From positions 2,542,001 through 2,606,000 of the forward strand of contig NZ_CP150901.1 in the NCBI RefSeq assembly GCF_038050405.1: a stretch of 64,000 nt of DNA, read 5' to 3'. The notes under the pieces were generated by a model. It made no database searches. It was given only the letters and a program-made list of their open reading frames with translations, and was not told where the DNA came from. Below are positions 45,860 to 54,765 of the stretch, in pieces; the first letter of the stretch is position 1; each line of letters starts with the position of its first letter. Both the position numbers and the translations under genes were made by a program. Source of the stretch: Paraburkholderia sp. IMGN_8 (lineage in GTDB: Bacteria > Pseudomonadota > Gammaproteobacteria > Burkholderiales > Burkholderiaceae).

Positions 45860-48109
45860 ATGAAGTTGCGGTCCGACGAGCCGAAGCTCGGCAAAATCAG
45901 CACGACGCTGTGCAGCATGTTGGCTGCCGGCCCCGCCCTCGCACAGGGCACCGCCGGCACGCCGCCGCCCGACAAGGAAGGCCAGCTCGCGCCGATCGCC
46001 GTGCAGGGCCAGGCGGACGACGGCTTCAAGACCGACCATTCGGCGTCGGTCAAATTCACCGCGCCGTTGATCGATACGCCGAAATCGGTGACCGTCATTC
46101 CGCAGGAGTTGATCCAGAGCACCGGCGCCGCGACGCTGACCGAAGCCCTGCGCACGGTGCCGGGCATCACCTTCGGCGCCGGCGAAGGCGGCAATCCGCT
46201 CGGCGACCGGCCGTTCATCCGCGGCTACGACGCGCAGGGCAGCACGTTCGTCGACGGCTTGCGCGACATCGGCGCGACCACCCGTGAAGTGTTCAACATC
46301 GAAAGCGTCGAAGTGACCAAGGGTTCCGACGGCGCGTACGGTGGCCGAGGCGGCGCGGGCGGCAGCATCAATCTGATCACCAAGACCCCGCATCTCGGCA
46401 ACTCCGCCGCCGGCAGCGCGGGCCTCGGCACTGACCGCTACCGCCGCTTCACCGCCGACGGCAACTGGCAGATGGCCGACCACGCCGCATTCCGCCTGAA
46501 CGTGATGAGCCACAACAACGACGTCGCCGGCCGCGACGCGGTCAACAACGAACGCTGGGGCATCGCGCCGTCGTTCACGTACGGTCTCGGCACGCCGACT
46601 CGCGTGACGGCCAGCTACTACCACCTGTCGACCGACGATTTGCCCGACAGCGGCATTCCGTACTTCTACACGACCACCAACAAGCCGGCCAACGTCGACA
46701 CGATCTATCCGGCCAACGTGGACCGCCACAATTTTTACGGCCTGATCGACCGTGACTTCCGCAAGACGACCTCGGACGTCGGCACGGTGCGCATCGAGCA
46801 CGACATCAACAGCAACCTGACGATCCGCAACACCATGCGTTATACGAAGTCCACTCAGGACTACATCTGGACCCAGCCGGACGACAGCCAGGGCAACGTC
46901 GTCAACGGCATGGTGTGGCGCCGCACGAATACGCGTGCGAGCGACGTCTACAGCCTCGCGAACCAGACCGAACTGTTCGGCGAGTTCAAGACGGGCTTCA
47001 TGAAGCACAGCTTCACCACCGGCCTCGAACTGTCGCGCGAAACCAGCGTGAACGATTCGTACAACGTGGCGGCGGCGAGCGGCGCGATCTGCAAGACCAA
47101 GGGTATCGGCGCGGCGTCGGGCTATAACTGCACGAGCCTGTGGTCGCCGAATCCGAACGACCCGTGGGCCGGATCGGTTAGCCAGGCGAACGATCCGAGC
47201 GAGCAGCGCACGGTCACCAAATCGCTATATGCGTTCGATACGATCGAATTCACCAGGCGCTGGCAAGCCAACGTTGGTTTGCGCGTCGACGATTATTCGA
47301 CGGATTTCCGCAATACGGTCGCCAACGGCGGCAAGCGCACCTCGCGCGACGACACGCTGTTCAACTACCAGTTCGGCCTCGTCTTCAAACCGGCGTCGAA
47401 CGGCAGCATCTATGCGTCGATTGCGACCTCGTCGACGCCGGCCGGCGCGCTGCTCGGCCAGGGCAGCGAAACGCAATCGCTGACACCGGGCCGCGGCGGC
47501 GTCGGTGCGAACGCCGATCAACTCGCGCCGGAAAAAAACCGCAGCTACGAAATCGGCACCAAGTGGAATGTGCTGAACAACCACCTGTCGCTGACGGGCG
47601 CGCTGTTCCAGATCGACACGACGAACGCGCGCGTCACGCTGCCGAACAACGAATACGCGATGGTAGGCAACAAGCGCGTACAGGGTTTCGAATTCGGCGT
47701 GGCCGGCCAGCTGACCAGCAAGTGGCAGGTGTTCGGCGGCTACACGTATATGAAGAGCGAGTTGCGCGACAACGGCAAAACCACCTCGGACAACGGCCAC
47801 CAGTTCCCGAACACGCCGAAGAACAGCATCAGCCTGTGGACCCACTACGACGTGCTGCCGAAGTTCACGATCGGCGGTGGCGCGTTCTATATGTCGCAGG
47901 TGTACGGCGACACGGCGAATCTGCGCGCGGTGCCGTCGTACTGGCGCTTCGACGGCATGGCGACGTACCGGATCAACAAGAAGGTCGATCTGCAACTGAA
48001 CGTGCAGAACATCTTCAACCGGACGTATTACGACCAGGCGTATCCGGCGCACTACGCGTCGATCGCTCCGGGACGTTCCGCGTTCCTGACGCTCAACGCG
48101 CGCTACTAA
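45860..48109 (+). CDS. TonB-dependent catecholate siderophore receptor (Fiu/PiuA-like)
   Basis: About 749 residues from the ATG at 45860 (GGAAGAAAG upstream). A signal sequence (ISTTLCSMLAAGPALAQG) precedes the plug: KSVTVIPQELIQSTGAATLT, EALRTVPGITFGAGEGG, RPFIRGYDAQGSTFVDGLRD. A 22-strand barrel ends with the aromatic C-terminus (AFLTLNARY). The match is to Fiu/PiuA-type receptors for monomeric catechols. The Fur box and the following Sel1 and PiuC genes support an iron-uptake role. Confidence 0.93.
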   Translation: MKLRSDEPKLGKISTTLCSMLAAGPALAQGTAGTPPPDKEGQLAPIAVQGQADDGFKTDHSASVKFTAPLIDTPKSVTVIPQELIQSTGAATLTEALRTVPGITFGAGEGGNPLGDRPFIRGYDAQGSTFVDGLRDIGATTREVFNIESVEVTKGSDGAYGGRGGAGGSINLITKTPHLGNSAAGSAGLGTDRYRRFTADGNWQMADHAAFRLNVMSHNNDVAGRDAVNNERWGIAPSFTYGLGTPTRVTASYYHLSTDDLPDSGIPYFYTTTNKPANVDTIYPANVDRHNFYGLIDRDFRKTTSDVGTVRIEHDINSNLTIRNTMRYTKSTQDYIWTQPDDSQGNVVNGMVWRRTNTRASDVYSLANQTELFGEFKTGFMKHSFTTGLELSRETSVNDSYNVAAASGAICKTKGIGAASGYNCTSLWSPNPNDPWAGSVSQANDPSEQRTVTKSLYAFDTIEFTRRWQANVGLRVDDYSTDFRNTVANGGKRTSRDDTLFNYQFGLVFKPASNGSIYASIATSSTPAGALLGQGSETQSLTPGRGGVGANADQLAPEKNRSYEIGTKWNVLNNHLSLTGALFQIDTTNARVTLPNNEYAMVGNKRVQGFEFGVAGQLTSKWQVFGGYTYMKSELRDNGKTTSDNGHQFPNTPKNSISLWTHYDVLPKFTIGGGAFYMSQVYGDTANLRAVPSYWRFDGMATYRINKKVDLQLNVQNIFNRTYYDQAYPAHYASIAPGRSAFLTLNARY

Positions 48110-48120
48110 GTCACGGCCAG

Positions 48121-48885
48121 ATGGAACACGTGACGTTGAAGGCGCTGGCTAGCGTGTCGCATGACGAGCTTGCCACGATTCTCTCCGGGCCGCCGGCCAA
48201 AGCGGCCGCATGGGTGGCGGCGGCCGCGCATAACGGCATTGTCGAGGCGCAGGCCGTGTATGGGCAGTATCTCCTCGACGGCCACGGTGTCGAACGCAAC
48301 GCGGGGGAAGCGCTGACGTGGTTCAGGCACGCGGCGCGACGGGATCATCCGATGGCGATGAACATGCTGGGCCGCTGCTACGAACACGGCTGGGGAATCG
48401 CAGCATGCGCGCCGGTGGCCGTCTACTGGTACCGGCTCGCGGCACAGGCGGGGCTCGACTGGGGCATGTACAACTACGCGTCGGCGCTCGCGCTCGGCAA
48501 CGGTATCGAGTGCGATCGCGCGCAGGCGTTGCAGTGGTTCCGGCGCGCCGCCGATCTGGGTCACGTGAAGTCGATCAATTTTATCGGCAGCTTTTACGAG
48601 GATGGTTGGGAAGTCGATGCGGACACAAGCATCGCGTTCGACTATTACCGGCGTGCGGCACAAGGCGGCGACTTTCGCGGTCAATTCAACTATGCGCGGC
48701 TCCTCGCCGAGCGCGGCGAGATCGATGCCGCGCTCGGGTGGTTGCGGCGCGTGCCGCATACGGCGACCGCGGCGTTCGTCGCGAAGATGCAGGCGTGGCT
48801 CGCCGCTTCGCCGGTGACTGCATTTCGCGCGTTGGCGGAGGACGTACGCGCTGCAATGAACCTGACGCAGGAGTCGCGCGCATGA
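48121..48885 (+). CDS. Sel1-repeat (TPR-like) protein
   Basis: A 254-residue protein made of Sel1-like repeats: [20 protein letters not shown] then [68 protein letters not shown]. No signal peptide, so it is probably a cytoplasmic protein-binding scaffold. It starts 11 bases after the receptor and shares ATGA with the PKHD oxygenase, so all three are one operon. Such genes occur between receptor and PiuC in related iron loci; the exact role is unknown. Confidence 0.88.
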   Translation: MEHVTLKALASVSHDELATILSGPPAKAAAWVAAAAHNGIVEAQAVYGQYLLDGHGVERNAGEALTWFRHAARRDHPMAMNMLGRCYEHGWGIAACAPVAVYWYRLAAQAGLDWGMYNYASALALGNGIECDRAQALQWFRRAADLGHVKSINFIGSFYEDGWEVDADTSIAFDYYRRAAQGGDFRGQFNYARLLAERGEIDAALGWLRRVPHTATAAFVAKMQAWLAASPVTAFRALAEDVRAAMNLTQESRA

Positions 48886-49565
48886 TGCTGCATCTTCAGG
48901 CTCTGCTCAGCAAACAGCAGGTCGCGCAATGCCGTGAAGTGCTCGACGCGGCGCAATGGATCGACGGCAATGCGACCTCCGGCGAACAGTCGGCGCAGGC
49001 CAAGCGCAACCAGCAGTTGCCCGAAGGATCGCCGGCCGCGCGCGCGGTGGGCGACGCGATTCAGGACGCGCTCGGCCGCCATCCGCGCTTCTTTTCCGCC
49101 GCGCTGCCGCTCAAGGTGTTTCCGCCGCTCTTTAACCGCTATGCGGGCGGCGACGGTTTCGGCACCCATGTCGACAACGCGATCCGTCAACTGCGCGGGA
49201 CCGACTTCCGCATTCGCAGCGATCTGTCGGCCACGCTGTTTCTCGCCGAGCCCGACACCTACGACGGCGGCGAACTTTCCATCGAAGATACCTACGGCGT
49301 GCATCGCGCAAAGCTGCCCGCCGGCGACATGGTGCTCTACCCCGCTTCGAGCCTGCATCACGTGAGTCCGGTGACGCGCGGTGTACGAGTCGCGTCGTTC
49401 TTCTGGATTCAGAGCATGGTGCGAGACGACGGCGAGCGCGCGCTGCTGTTTCAACTCGACAACGACGTGCAGCGCCTTGCCGCCGAGAAAGGTTCAAACG
49501 ATTCGACGGTGGTCAGTCTCACCGGCATTTATCACAATCTGCTGCGCCGCTGGGCCGACGCCTGA
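48882..49565 (+). CDS. piuC: PKHD-type Fe(II)/2-oxoglutarate dioxygenase (PiuC/YbiX)
   Basis: A 227-residue oxygenase. The facial iron triad is H96-x-D98 (THVDNAI) and H159 (SSLHHVSPV), with the 2-oxoglutarate Arg in TRGVRVAS. The YbiX-type C-terminal helix ([15 protein letters not shown]) is present. It is the third gene of the receptor-Sel1-PiuC operon; the start overlaps the Sel1 stop (ATGA). In E. coli and Pseudomonas this gene accompanies Fiu/PiuA receptors; its substrate is not established. Confidence 0.92.
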   Translation: MMLHLQALLSKQQVAQCREVLDAAQWIDGNATSGEQSAQAKRNQQLPEGSPAARAVGDAIQDALGRHPRFFSAALPLKVFPPLFNRYAGGDGFGTHVDNAIRQLRGTDFRIRSDLSATLFLAEPDTYDGGELSIEDTYGVHRAKLPAGDMVLYPASSLHHVSPVTRGVRVASFFWIQSMVRDDGERALLFQLDNDVQRLAAEKGSNDSTVVSLTGIYHNLLRRWADA

Positions 49566-49758
49566 AGCGGCGGACTACTCATCTCGCGCAAAACAGTCTT
49601 TCTTTTTGCACCCAGAAAGACGGCCCTCCAGCATATTTACTTTCCAGTTCGTTAAGCGCAACGTCCGTTGTTGACACGCGCCGCTACGGTACGGGTTGCT
49701 CTTCCCCGCTTTAACCTGACTCTTCGCGGACTCGCTGCTGACTCGCTGTCACGTTGAA

Positions 49759-50437
49759 GATGGACCCGCTCGCGCTGCGCATGAAGAACTACGCCGATGC
49801 CGATCCGCAAGAAAACAAGCCGTGGTCAAGCAAGGCCTTGCGCGAGTGCTATCGGCTCGGTGCCGAGAAATTCGGCTGATCGCGGCGTACGCCCGCACCG
49901 CGTTCGATGCGCAACGGCAGCACGCTGATCGGCATGGGTATGGCGAGCGCGACCTATCCGGCCAATCGCAGCGAAGCCTCGGCCATCGCGCGGATTCTGC
50001 CGGACGGCACCGCGATGGTCGCCTCCGGCACGCAGGACCTCGGCACGATCCGCGTGCCGCGCGTGGTCGGCGTGTATGACGTGGGGCGCGTGCTGAATCA
50101 GAAAACCGCGCGCACTCAACTTATGGGCGGCATCGTGTGGGGCGTGGGCGCGGCGTTGCAGGAAGAGACCTCGCTCGATGTGCGCTATGGGCGCTTCACC
50201 AACGCGAATCTCGCTGAGTATCACGTGCCGGTGAATGCCGATATCGGCTCGCTCGATATCACCTTCCTCGATCAGCCCGATCCATATATCAACTCGCTCG
50301 GCGTACGCGGGATCGGCGAGATCGGCATCACGGGCGTGCCGGCGGCGATCGCGAATGCGGTGTATCACGCGACCGGTGTGCGCGTGCGCGATCTGCCGGT
50401 GACGCTCGATAAGGTGATGGGCACGGTGCGGGTGTGA
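49759..50437 (+). pseudogene. Remnant of a xanthine-dehydrogenase-type molybdenum subunit
   Basis: The first fragment (MDPLALRMKNYADADPQENK, then PWSSKALRECYRLGAEKFG) matches the middle of the large molybdopterin subunit of aldehyde/xanthine oxidoreductases (PaoC/YagR type) and stops. A second frame resumes at IGMGMASATYPANRSEASA and jumps within a few residues to the C-terminal region (VVGVYDVGRVLNQKTARTQL, then GVRGIGEIGITGVPAAIANAVY). The N-terminal half and the active-site Glu region are missing. It is a frameshifted, deleted pseudogene. Confidence 0.85.
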
Positions 50438-50472
50438 GGTGGGCCTGCTCTGTGGGCCCGTTGTGTGGCCAG

Positions 50473-51042
50473 TTAAGCGCCGGCCGCGCGGTTCATGATC
50501 TCAGCCGTCGTGGCGATCTCCGCGTAGTCCGCCGCGAGATTGGCAAGCGAGAGCGCATGCACGTCTTCGGCCGCCCACATGCGGCCGTTCAGGTCGTGCA
50601 TGTCGAACGTGAAGGCCGCGTCGCTTGCCACTAGCGTCTTGAAGCCAAGGTTGCCAGCCGTGCGCGCGGTTGATTCAACCGAATTGTTCGTGATGACACC
50701 CGCAATCACCACTTCGGCGATCTGCCGCACCCGCAGCCAACGTTCGAGTGCGGTCGCGATGAACGCATCCGGCACGTTCTTTTCGACAACATGCTCGTAA
50801 CCGTTCGGCGCGAACGCCGCCTGAAACTCGACGCCGCTCTGCCCCGGCCAGAACACCGATTCCGGCTCGCGGGAAATGTGGCGCACGTGGACGATCGGCC
50901 GCGCGGTCTCGCGCCAACGTGCGAGCAAGGCCGCGAGATTACGCTCGGCGTCCGGGTTGTTGCGGCGGCCGAGCTTCGGATGCTGAATGCCTTTTTGCAG
51001 ATCGATCAGGATCAGCGCGGCGTTGTCGTCGAGGCGCTTCAT
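50473..51042 (-). CDS. Isochorismatase-fold hydrolase with serine in place of the cysteine nucleophile
   Basis: A 189-residue protein of the cysteine-hydrolase/isochorismatase family. D14 (LIDLQKG) and K88 (VEKNVPDAF) of the usual Asp-Lys-Cys triad are present. The third position is S121 in GVITNNSVESTAR, where nicotinamidases and carbamoylsarcosinases have Cys. The domain is otherwise complete. It may be a variant hydrolase or an inactive binder. It converges on the Mo-subunit pseudogene and is divergent from the MocA-like gene. Confidence 0.85.
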   Translation of the reverse strand: MKRLDDNAALILIDLQKGIQHPKLGRRNNPDAERNLAALLARWRETARPIVHVRHISREPESVFWPGQSGVEFQAAFAPNGYEHVVEKNVPDAFIATALERWLRVRQIAEVVIAGVITNNSVESTARTAGNLGFKTLVASDAAFTFDMHDLNGRMWAAEDVHALSLANLAADYAEIATTAEIMNRAAGA

Positions 51043-51192
51043 GGCGAGGAAGGTCCGCTTTGATGTGAGGTAAGCGGCTCATTGTACGAGCACGGGCACG
51101 CATAGCGGCACACCTTAGCCGATGCATTGGCGCTTGCCTGCAACTGCGTTGCATCGCACAATCGTCCTCATCCCTTCTACCGGTGCCCGCCC

Positions 51193-51780
51193 ATGGCCTA
51201 TGCCTCGCTCGCCACTGGCGTGCTGCTCGCCGCAGGCTTCGGGTCGCGCTTCGATCCGGACGGCCTGCACAACAAACTGCTTGCGCGCATGCCCGACGGC
51301 ACGCCGGTCGCCCACGAAGCCGCACATCGGCTGCTGCAGGTCGTGACGCGGGTGCTGGCCGTGGTGCGGCCGGGCTCGGACGCACTCGCGCGCTTACTGA
51401 ACGACGCCGGTTGCGACGTGATGTTTACCGCCAACGCGGCGCGCGGCATGGGCGCGAGCCTCGCCGCCGGCATCGAGGCCAGCGAAGATGCCGAGGGCTG
51501 GATCGTCGCGCTCGCCGATATGCCGCGCATCGCCGTCACGACGATCGAAGCCGTGGCGCACGCGCTCGATGACGGCGCTTCGCTGGTCGCGCCGTTTTAC
51601 CAGGGGCAGCGCGGCCATCCGGTCGGCTTCGGCATCGAGCACCGCGACGCACTGTTGACGCTCGACGGCGACACCGGCGCACGCTCGCTGCTGACTTCGC
51701 ACCACGTGATGCGGCTGAATGTCGACGACGCCGGGATTCTGCGCGACGTGGATACGCCAGAAGATTTGCGCAATGTCTAG
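51193..51780 (+). CDS. MocA/MobA-like nucleotidyltransferase
   Basis: A 195-residue protein with the NTP-transferase motif VLLAAGFGSRFDPDGLHNKLLA and the metal-binding ALADMPRI. This is the pattern of molybdenum cofactor cytidylyltransferase (MocA) and related proteins that mature xanthine-dehydrogenase-type enzymes. It lies next to the decayed large subunit of such an enzyme, so it may be an orphan of that locus, or serve a homologue elsewhere. The ATG at 51193 starts the domain. Confidence 0.82.
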   Translation: MAYASLATGVLLAAGFGSRFDPDGLHNKLLARMPDGTPVAHEAAHRLLQVVTRVLAVVRPGSDALARLLNDAGCDVMFTANAARGMGASLAAGIEASEDAEGWIVALADMPRIAVTTIEAVAHALDDGASLVAPFYQGQRGHPVGFGIEHRDALLTLDGDTGARSLLTSHHVMRLNVDDAGILRDVDTPEDLRNV

Positions 51781-51843
51781 CGCTGGCGCGATCGGAGCGG
51801 ATTCCAGGCCGGGACGCTTGATCCGGGTCCGTGTTTAGACGCA

Positions 51844-51863
51844 TACTGTACATTCATACAGTA
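51844..51863. promoter_or_regulatory. LexA (SOS) box
   Basis: TACTGTACATTCATACAGTA holds CTGT-N8-ACAG with perfect 7-base arms around a 6-base centre, an excellent fit to the LexA consensus. It lies 22 bases upstream of the chosen start of the uracil-DNA glycosylase gene and nowhere near another gene start, so it should place that gene in the SOS regulon. Confidence 0.85.
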
Positions 51864-51885
51864 TTTTGGCCACTTGGATGGGCGC

Positions 51886-53448
51886 GTGACGCTGCGCGTG
51901 CATCCACGGCGCGTCCGCATGCAACGCATTCCGATCGAACCGTCTTTTGCCGCGTGGCGGCGCGCCGCACGAGCGCTGCTGCGGCAAGGTGTCGAACCAG
52001 GGCAGATCGAGTGGATCGAGTCCGACGGTGCGGTGGCACACGGCGAAAGCGACGAAAACGGCAATAGTGGCGCCGCCCGGCAAGATACACGCTCTTCGGC
52101 GGCGGCCGGCACTGAGGCTGCTTCCGGTACTTCAGGCACATCAAACGCCTCGGGCACCGCCACCACTACCACCGCCTTTGCCGTCCCCGCGATTCCCCGC
52201 GAACTGCTCGCCCGGCTGAAAACGGCTGGCTGCTTTCGGGCACCGGACCGCTGGGCGCTGTTGTATCGCGTCCTGTGGCGTTGGACGCACGGCGAGCGCA
52301 ACGTCCTCGATCCCGGTGACGCCGACGGCGCGCTGCTCGATCAGCGCGTCCAGGCCATCGAGCGCGAAACGGACGATCTGCTCGCGCTTACGCTATTCAG
52401 ACGGCGCGATCCCTCAATGGGCCCGCCGGAATTCGTCGGCTGGTACGAACCGCATCATGACCTGCTGGAGCGCGCCGCCGCGCGGTTCGCCCCCCGCACG
52501 GGCAATTCCACGTGGATGCTGACCACCCCGCGCGGCGCGGCATTCTGGAACGGGATGCTGCTGCGCATCGGCCAACCGCTTCCGGACGAAGCCGCTCATG
52601 CCGCTGAGGCCTCTCAGGCGTCAGCCGCAAGCGCCATGACCGGCGAAGCCATCACCAGCGAGCCTACTGAAGCGCTCTGGCTTGCGTATTACGCCAGCGC
52701 CTTCAATGCGGCGCCATCTTCCGTGCCGCTGCGCTACTGGAGAACGCCGCCCGCCGGCCCGCCATTGCCTGCGCACCTCGCGCGCGAGCGCAGCCGGCTT
52801 GGCGCACAAAGCGCCCCCGTCACCGTGCCGGATGCGCCGCCGGTCGAGTATTCGGCGCTGACGCCACCGTTTCGCGAGCCGACCGGACCGCTTGCCACCT
52901 GCAGACGGTGCGCGTTATGGCGCAACGCGACGCACGCGGTCGCGGGCGCCGGGCCGGCACATGCGGCAATCATGGTGGTCGGCGAACAACCCAGCGAGCA
53001 GGAAGACCGGCAAGGCGAACCCTTCACCGGACCGGCCGGCCAGCTGCTGGATGCCGTGCTCGCGCGCGCGGGCGTCGAGCGCGCGGCGCTGTATCTGACC
53101 TGTGCCGTCAAGCATTACAAATGGGAATTGCTCGACCAGCAGCGCGTCCACCGCACGCCCGCGCGGCGCGAGGTCGAAGCTTGCCACTACTGGCTCGAAG
53201 AAGAACTCGCGCGGATCGCGCCGCGCGTCGTCGTCACGCTCGGCCCGACCGCGCTGAAAGCGCTGACCGGCGCGCACGTCAATCTGTCCGAATACCTCGG
53301 TCAGACAATCGCCCACGGCGGGCGCCTGATCGTGCCGACCTACCATCCGTCGTACGCGCTGCGAACCGCCGACGCCCGCTTACGCAACGACATCGAGGCG
53401 ACGATCGTGACGGCGTTCAGCCGCGCGGCGAAGCTGGTGGAGGGCTGA
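51886..53448 (+). CDS. udgX: UdgX-type uracil-DNA glycosylase with N-terminal DUF4130 domain
   Basis: About 520 residues. The N-terminal about 280 residues match the DUF4130-type domain (PSFAAWRRAARALL, then PREFVG-like EFVGWYEPHHDLLERAAARFA and PRGAAFWNGMLL). The C-terminal about 200 residues are a family-4/UdgX glycosylase: Fe-S cysteines in CRRCALW, motif A GEQPSEQEDRQGEPFTGPAG, the UdgX-type R-loop with VHRTP, and VPTYHPSYALR. In UdgX the loop His forms a covalent link to abasic DNA. The start is uncertain: TTG 51874, GTG 51886 or ATG 51919. The radical-SAM gene that often precedes this domain is not next to it. Confidence 0.85.
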   Translation: MTLRVHPRRVRMQRIPIEPSFAAWRRAARALLRQGVEPGQIEWIESDGAVAHGESDENGNSGAARQDTRSSAAAGTEAASGTSGTSNASGTATTTTAFAVPAIPRELLARLKTAGCFRAPDRWALLYRVLWRWTHGERNVLDPGDADGALLDQRVQAIERETDDLLALTLFRRRDPSMGPPEFVGWYEPHHDLLERAAARFAPRTGNSTWMLTTPRGAAFWNGMLLRIGQPLPDEAAHAAEASQASAASAMTGEAITSEPTEALWLAYYASAFNAAPSSVPLRYWRTPPAGPPLPAHLARERSRLGAQSAPVTVPDAPPVEYSALTPPFREPTGPLATCRRCALWRNATHAVAGAGPAHAAIMVVGEQPSEQEDRQGEPFTGPAGQLLDAVLARAGVERAALYLTCAVKHYKWELLDQQRVHRTPARREVEACHYWLEEELARIAPRVVVTLGPTALKALTGAHVNLSEYLGQTIAHGGRLIVPTYHPSYALRTADARLRNDIEATIVTAFSRAAKLVEG

Positions 53449-53752
53449 GCAGCGTTGCTGCCCCGGGCAACAATTTGCCGAACGCAGCATGCTGTTTGAA
53501 GGTGAGGAAGTTCGGGAAACATCAAAACCGCAACGGTGAGCATCTGCGGGAGGCCAGTACTAGCCAGGCGCCAGGCACGCGCCGGCTCGCCCCCGCCCGG
53601 CATGCCGCTTGCACGTGCCAAGACTGTCGCGCAAGCCGCGCCGATTCCGCCTAAGCTGATGTGACGCCGCGATCCCGAGCGCAACGCACAAACGGCGCAT
53701 GAGCGGCGAACGAGCGTCGAACGCGGCCTGCGCGTATCCCACCCTACTATCC
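53449..53752. other. Intergenic, no feature seen
   Basis: About 300 bases without a convincing gene, repeat or regulatory motif. Confidence 0.4.
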
Positions 53753-54457
53753 ATGAGCGAAACCAGCCCGCGCCTTTTCATCGTGTCCCCCCATTTCGAG
53801 GACGCCGTGTTCAGTTGCGGCGCGCTGCTCGCCGCGCATCCCGATGCCGCGGTCTGCACGGTATTCGCCGCACCGCCCGAGCACCAGATGCATACCGAAT
53901 GGGATGAAAAGTCGGGGTTCAAGGACGCTCATCAGGCAGTCCACGCGCGCACGCTCGAAGACAACCGCGCGCTCGAGGTGCTCGACGCGATTCCGCTGCG
54001 CATGCCGTTTCGCGACGGCCAGTACCTCGACTCGCCGTCGATCGCCACGTTGGCGGCGGCACTCGAAGAAACCATTTACCGCTCGACCGCCAACACGCTG
54101 CTGATGCCGCTCGGCCTGAATCACGCCGACCACGAACGGGTGTTCGAAGCCTGCTGCGAAATCCTGCCGCGCTTGTCGCATCTCACGTGGTTCGGTTACG
54201 AGGAAGCGATTCACCGGCGCACGCCCGGCGTCGTGCAGGCGCGGTTCGCCGATCTGGCGCGGCGCGGCATTGTTGCGACGCCGGCCCACCCGAGCGCACA
54301 TCACACGATCGATCTGGAGCGCCAGGTGCTGCTCAAACGCGAAGCAGTCAACGCGTACGAAAGCCAGCTGCGCGCTTTCGGCGCGGGAAATTACGACGAC
54401 GTTTTCGCCCCCGAACGTTACTGGCAACTCAGCGTAGGCCGTCGCGCGAAAAAGTAA
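53753..54457 (+). CDS. PIG-L family deacetylase
   Basis: A 234-residue protein with the LmbE/PIG-L fold. The metal-binding motif PHFEDAVFSCG is a variant of PHPDD (H14, D17) and the second is NHADHERVF. Members are zinc N-acetylglucosaminyl deacetylases and related amidases; here the substrate is probably an N-acylated sugar derivative. The Pro-to-Phe and Asp-to-Glu changes in the first motif are unusual but keep the His and last Asp. The ATG at 53753 begins the domain. A small protein follows on the same strand. Confidence 0.85.
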   Translation: MSETSPRLFIVSPHFEDAVFSCGALLAAHPDAAVCTVFAAPPEHQMHTEWDEKSGFKDAHQAVHARTLEDNRALEVLDAIPLRMPFRDGQYLDSPSIATLAAALEETIYRSTANTLLMPLGLNHADHERVFEACCEILPRLSHLTWFGYEEAIHRRTPGVVQARFADLARRGIVATPAHPSAHHTIDLERQVLLKREAVNAYESQLRAFGAGNYDDVFAPERYWQLSVGRRAKK

Positions 54458-54569
54458 GCGCCCAGAGCGTGTTGAATCGCCTACGCTTGAAGGGAATGGC
54501 AGGCGTGCTCAAGCGTGTACTCAGCCTCCGCCGGCCGTACCGGTCCACTTCTTCGCTACAGGTGATGCA

Positions 54570-54722
54570 ATGAGCTACGACATGCATACCAGTCCGATTC
54601 CCGATCCGCACGCCGATCCGACCCGCGACCCGGAAGGCGATCCGCTAGTGCCGCCGTCGCCCGGCCATCACAACGAAGAGCCGCAGCGGCCGGAGGGGCC
54701 GCCGGACAAGGATCCGGTGTGA
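54570..54722 (+). CDS. 50-residue Asp/Pro-rich protein
   Basis: Reads MSYDMHTSPIPDPHADPTRD, then EGDPLVPPSPGHHNEEPQRP and a short acidic end (DKDPV). An AGGTGA ribosome site lies six bases before the ATG, so translation is likely. The protein is low-complexity, acidic and Pro-rich, with several repeated DP pairs, and probably disordered. No family or function is recognised. It lies about 110 bases downstream of the PIG-L gene, and its stop is about 40 bases from the convergent PhnW gene. Confidence 0.55.
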   Translation: MSYDMHTSPIPDPHADPTRDPEGDPLVPPSPGHHNEEPQRPEGPPDKDPV

Positions 54723-54765
54723 GACCGGGCGTTCATGAACACCGTCATGAGCGCCGACACGGAAA

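Noticed and set aside
45152..47008. Open frame of about 620 codons antisense to the LysR and TonB receptor genes
   Set aside because: Spans the intergenic Fur region and two genuine genes; no domain or ribosome site.
49596..49621. 8-bp hairpin GTCTTTCT / AGAAAGAC after piuC
   Set aside because: Loop of 10 bases and no T-run on either side; too weak to call a terminator.
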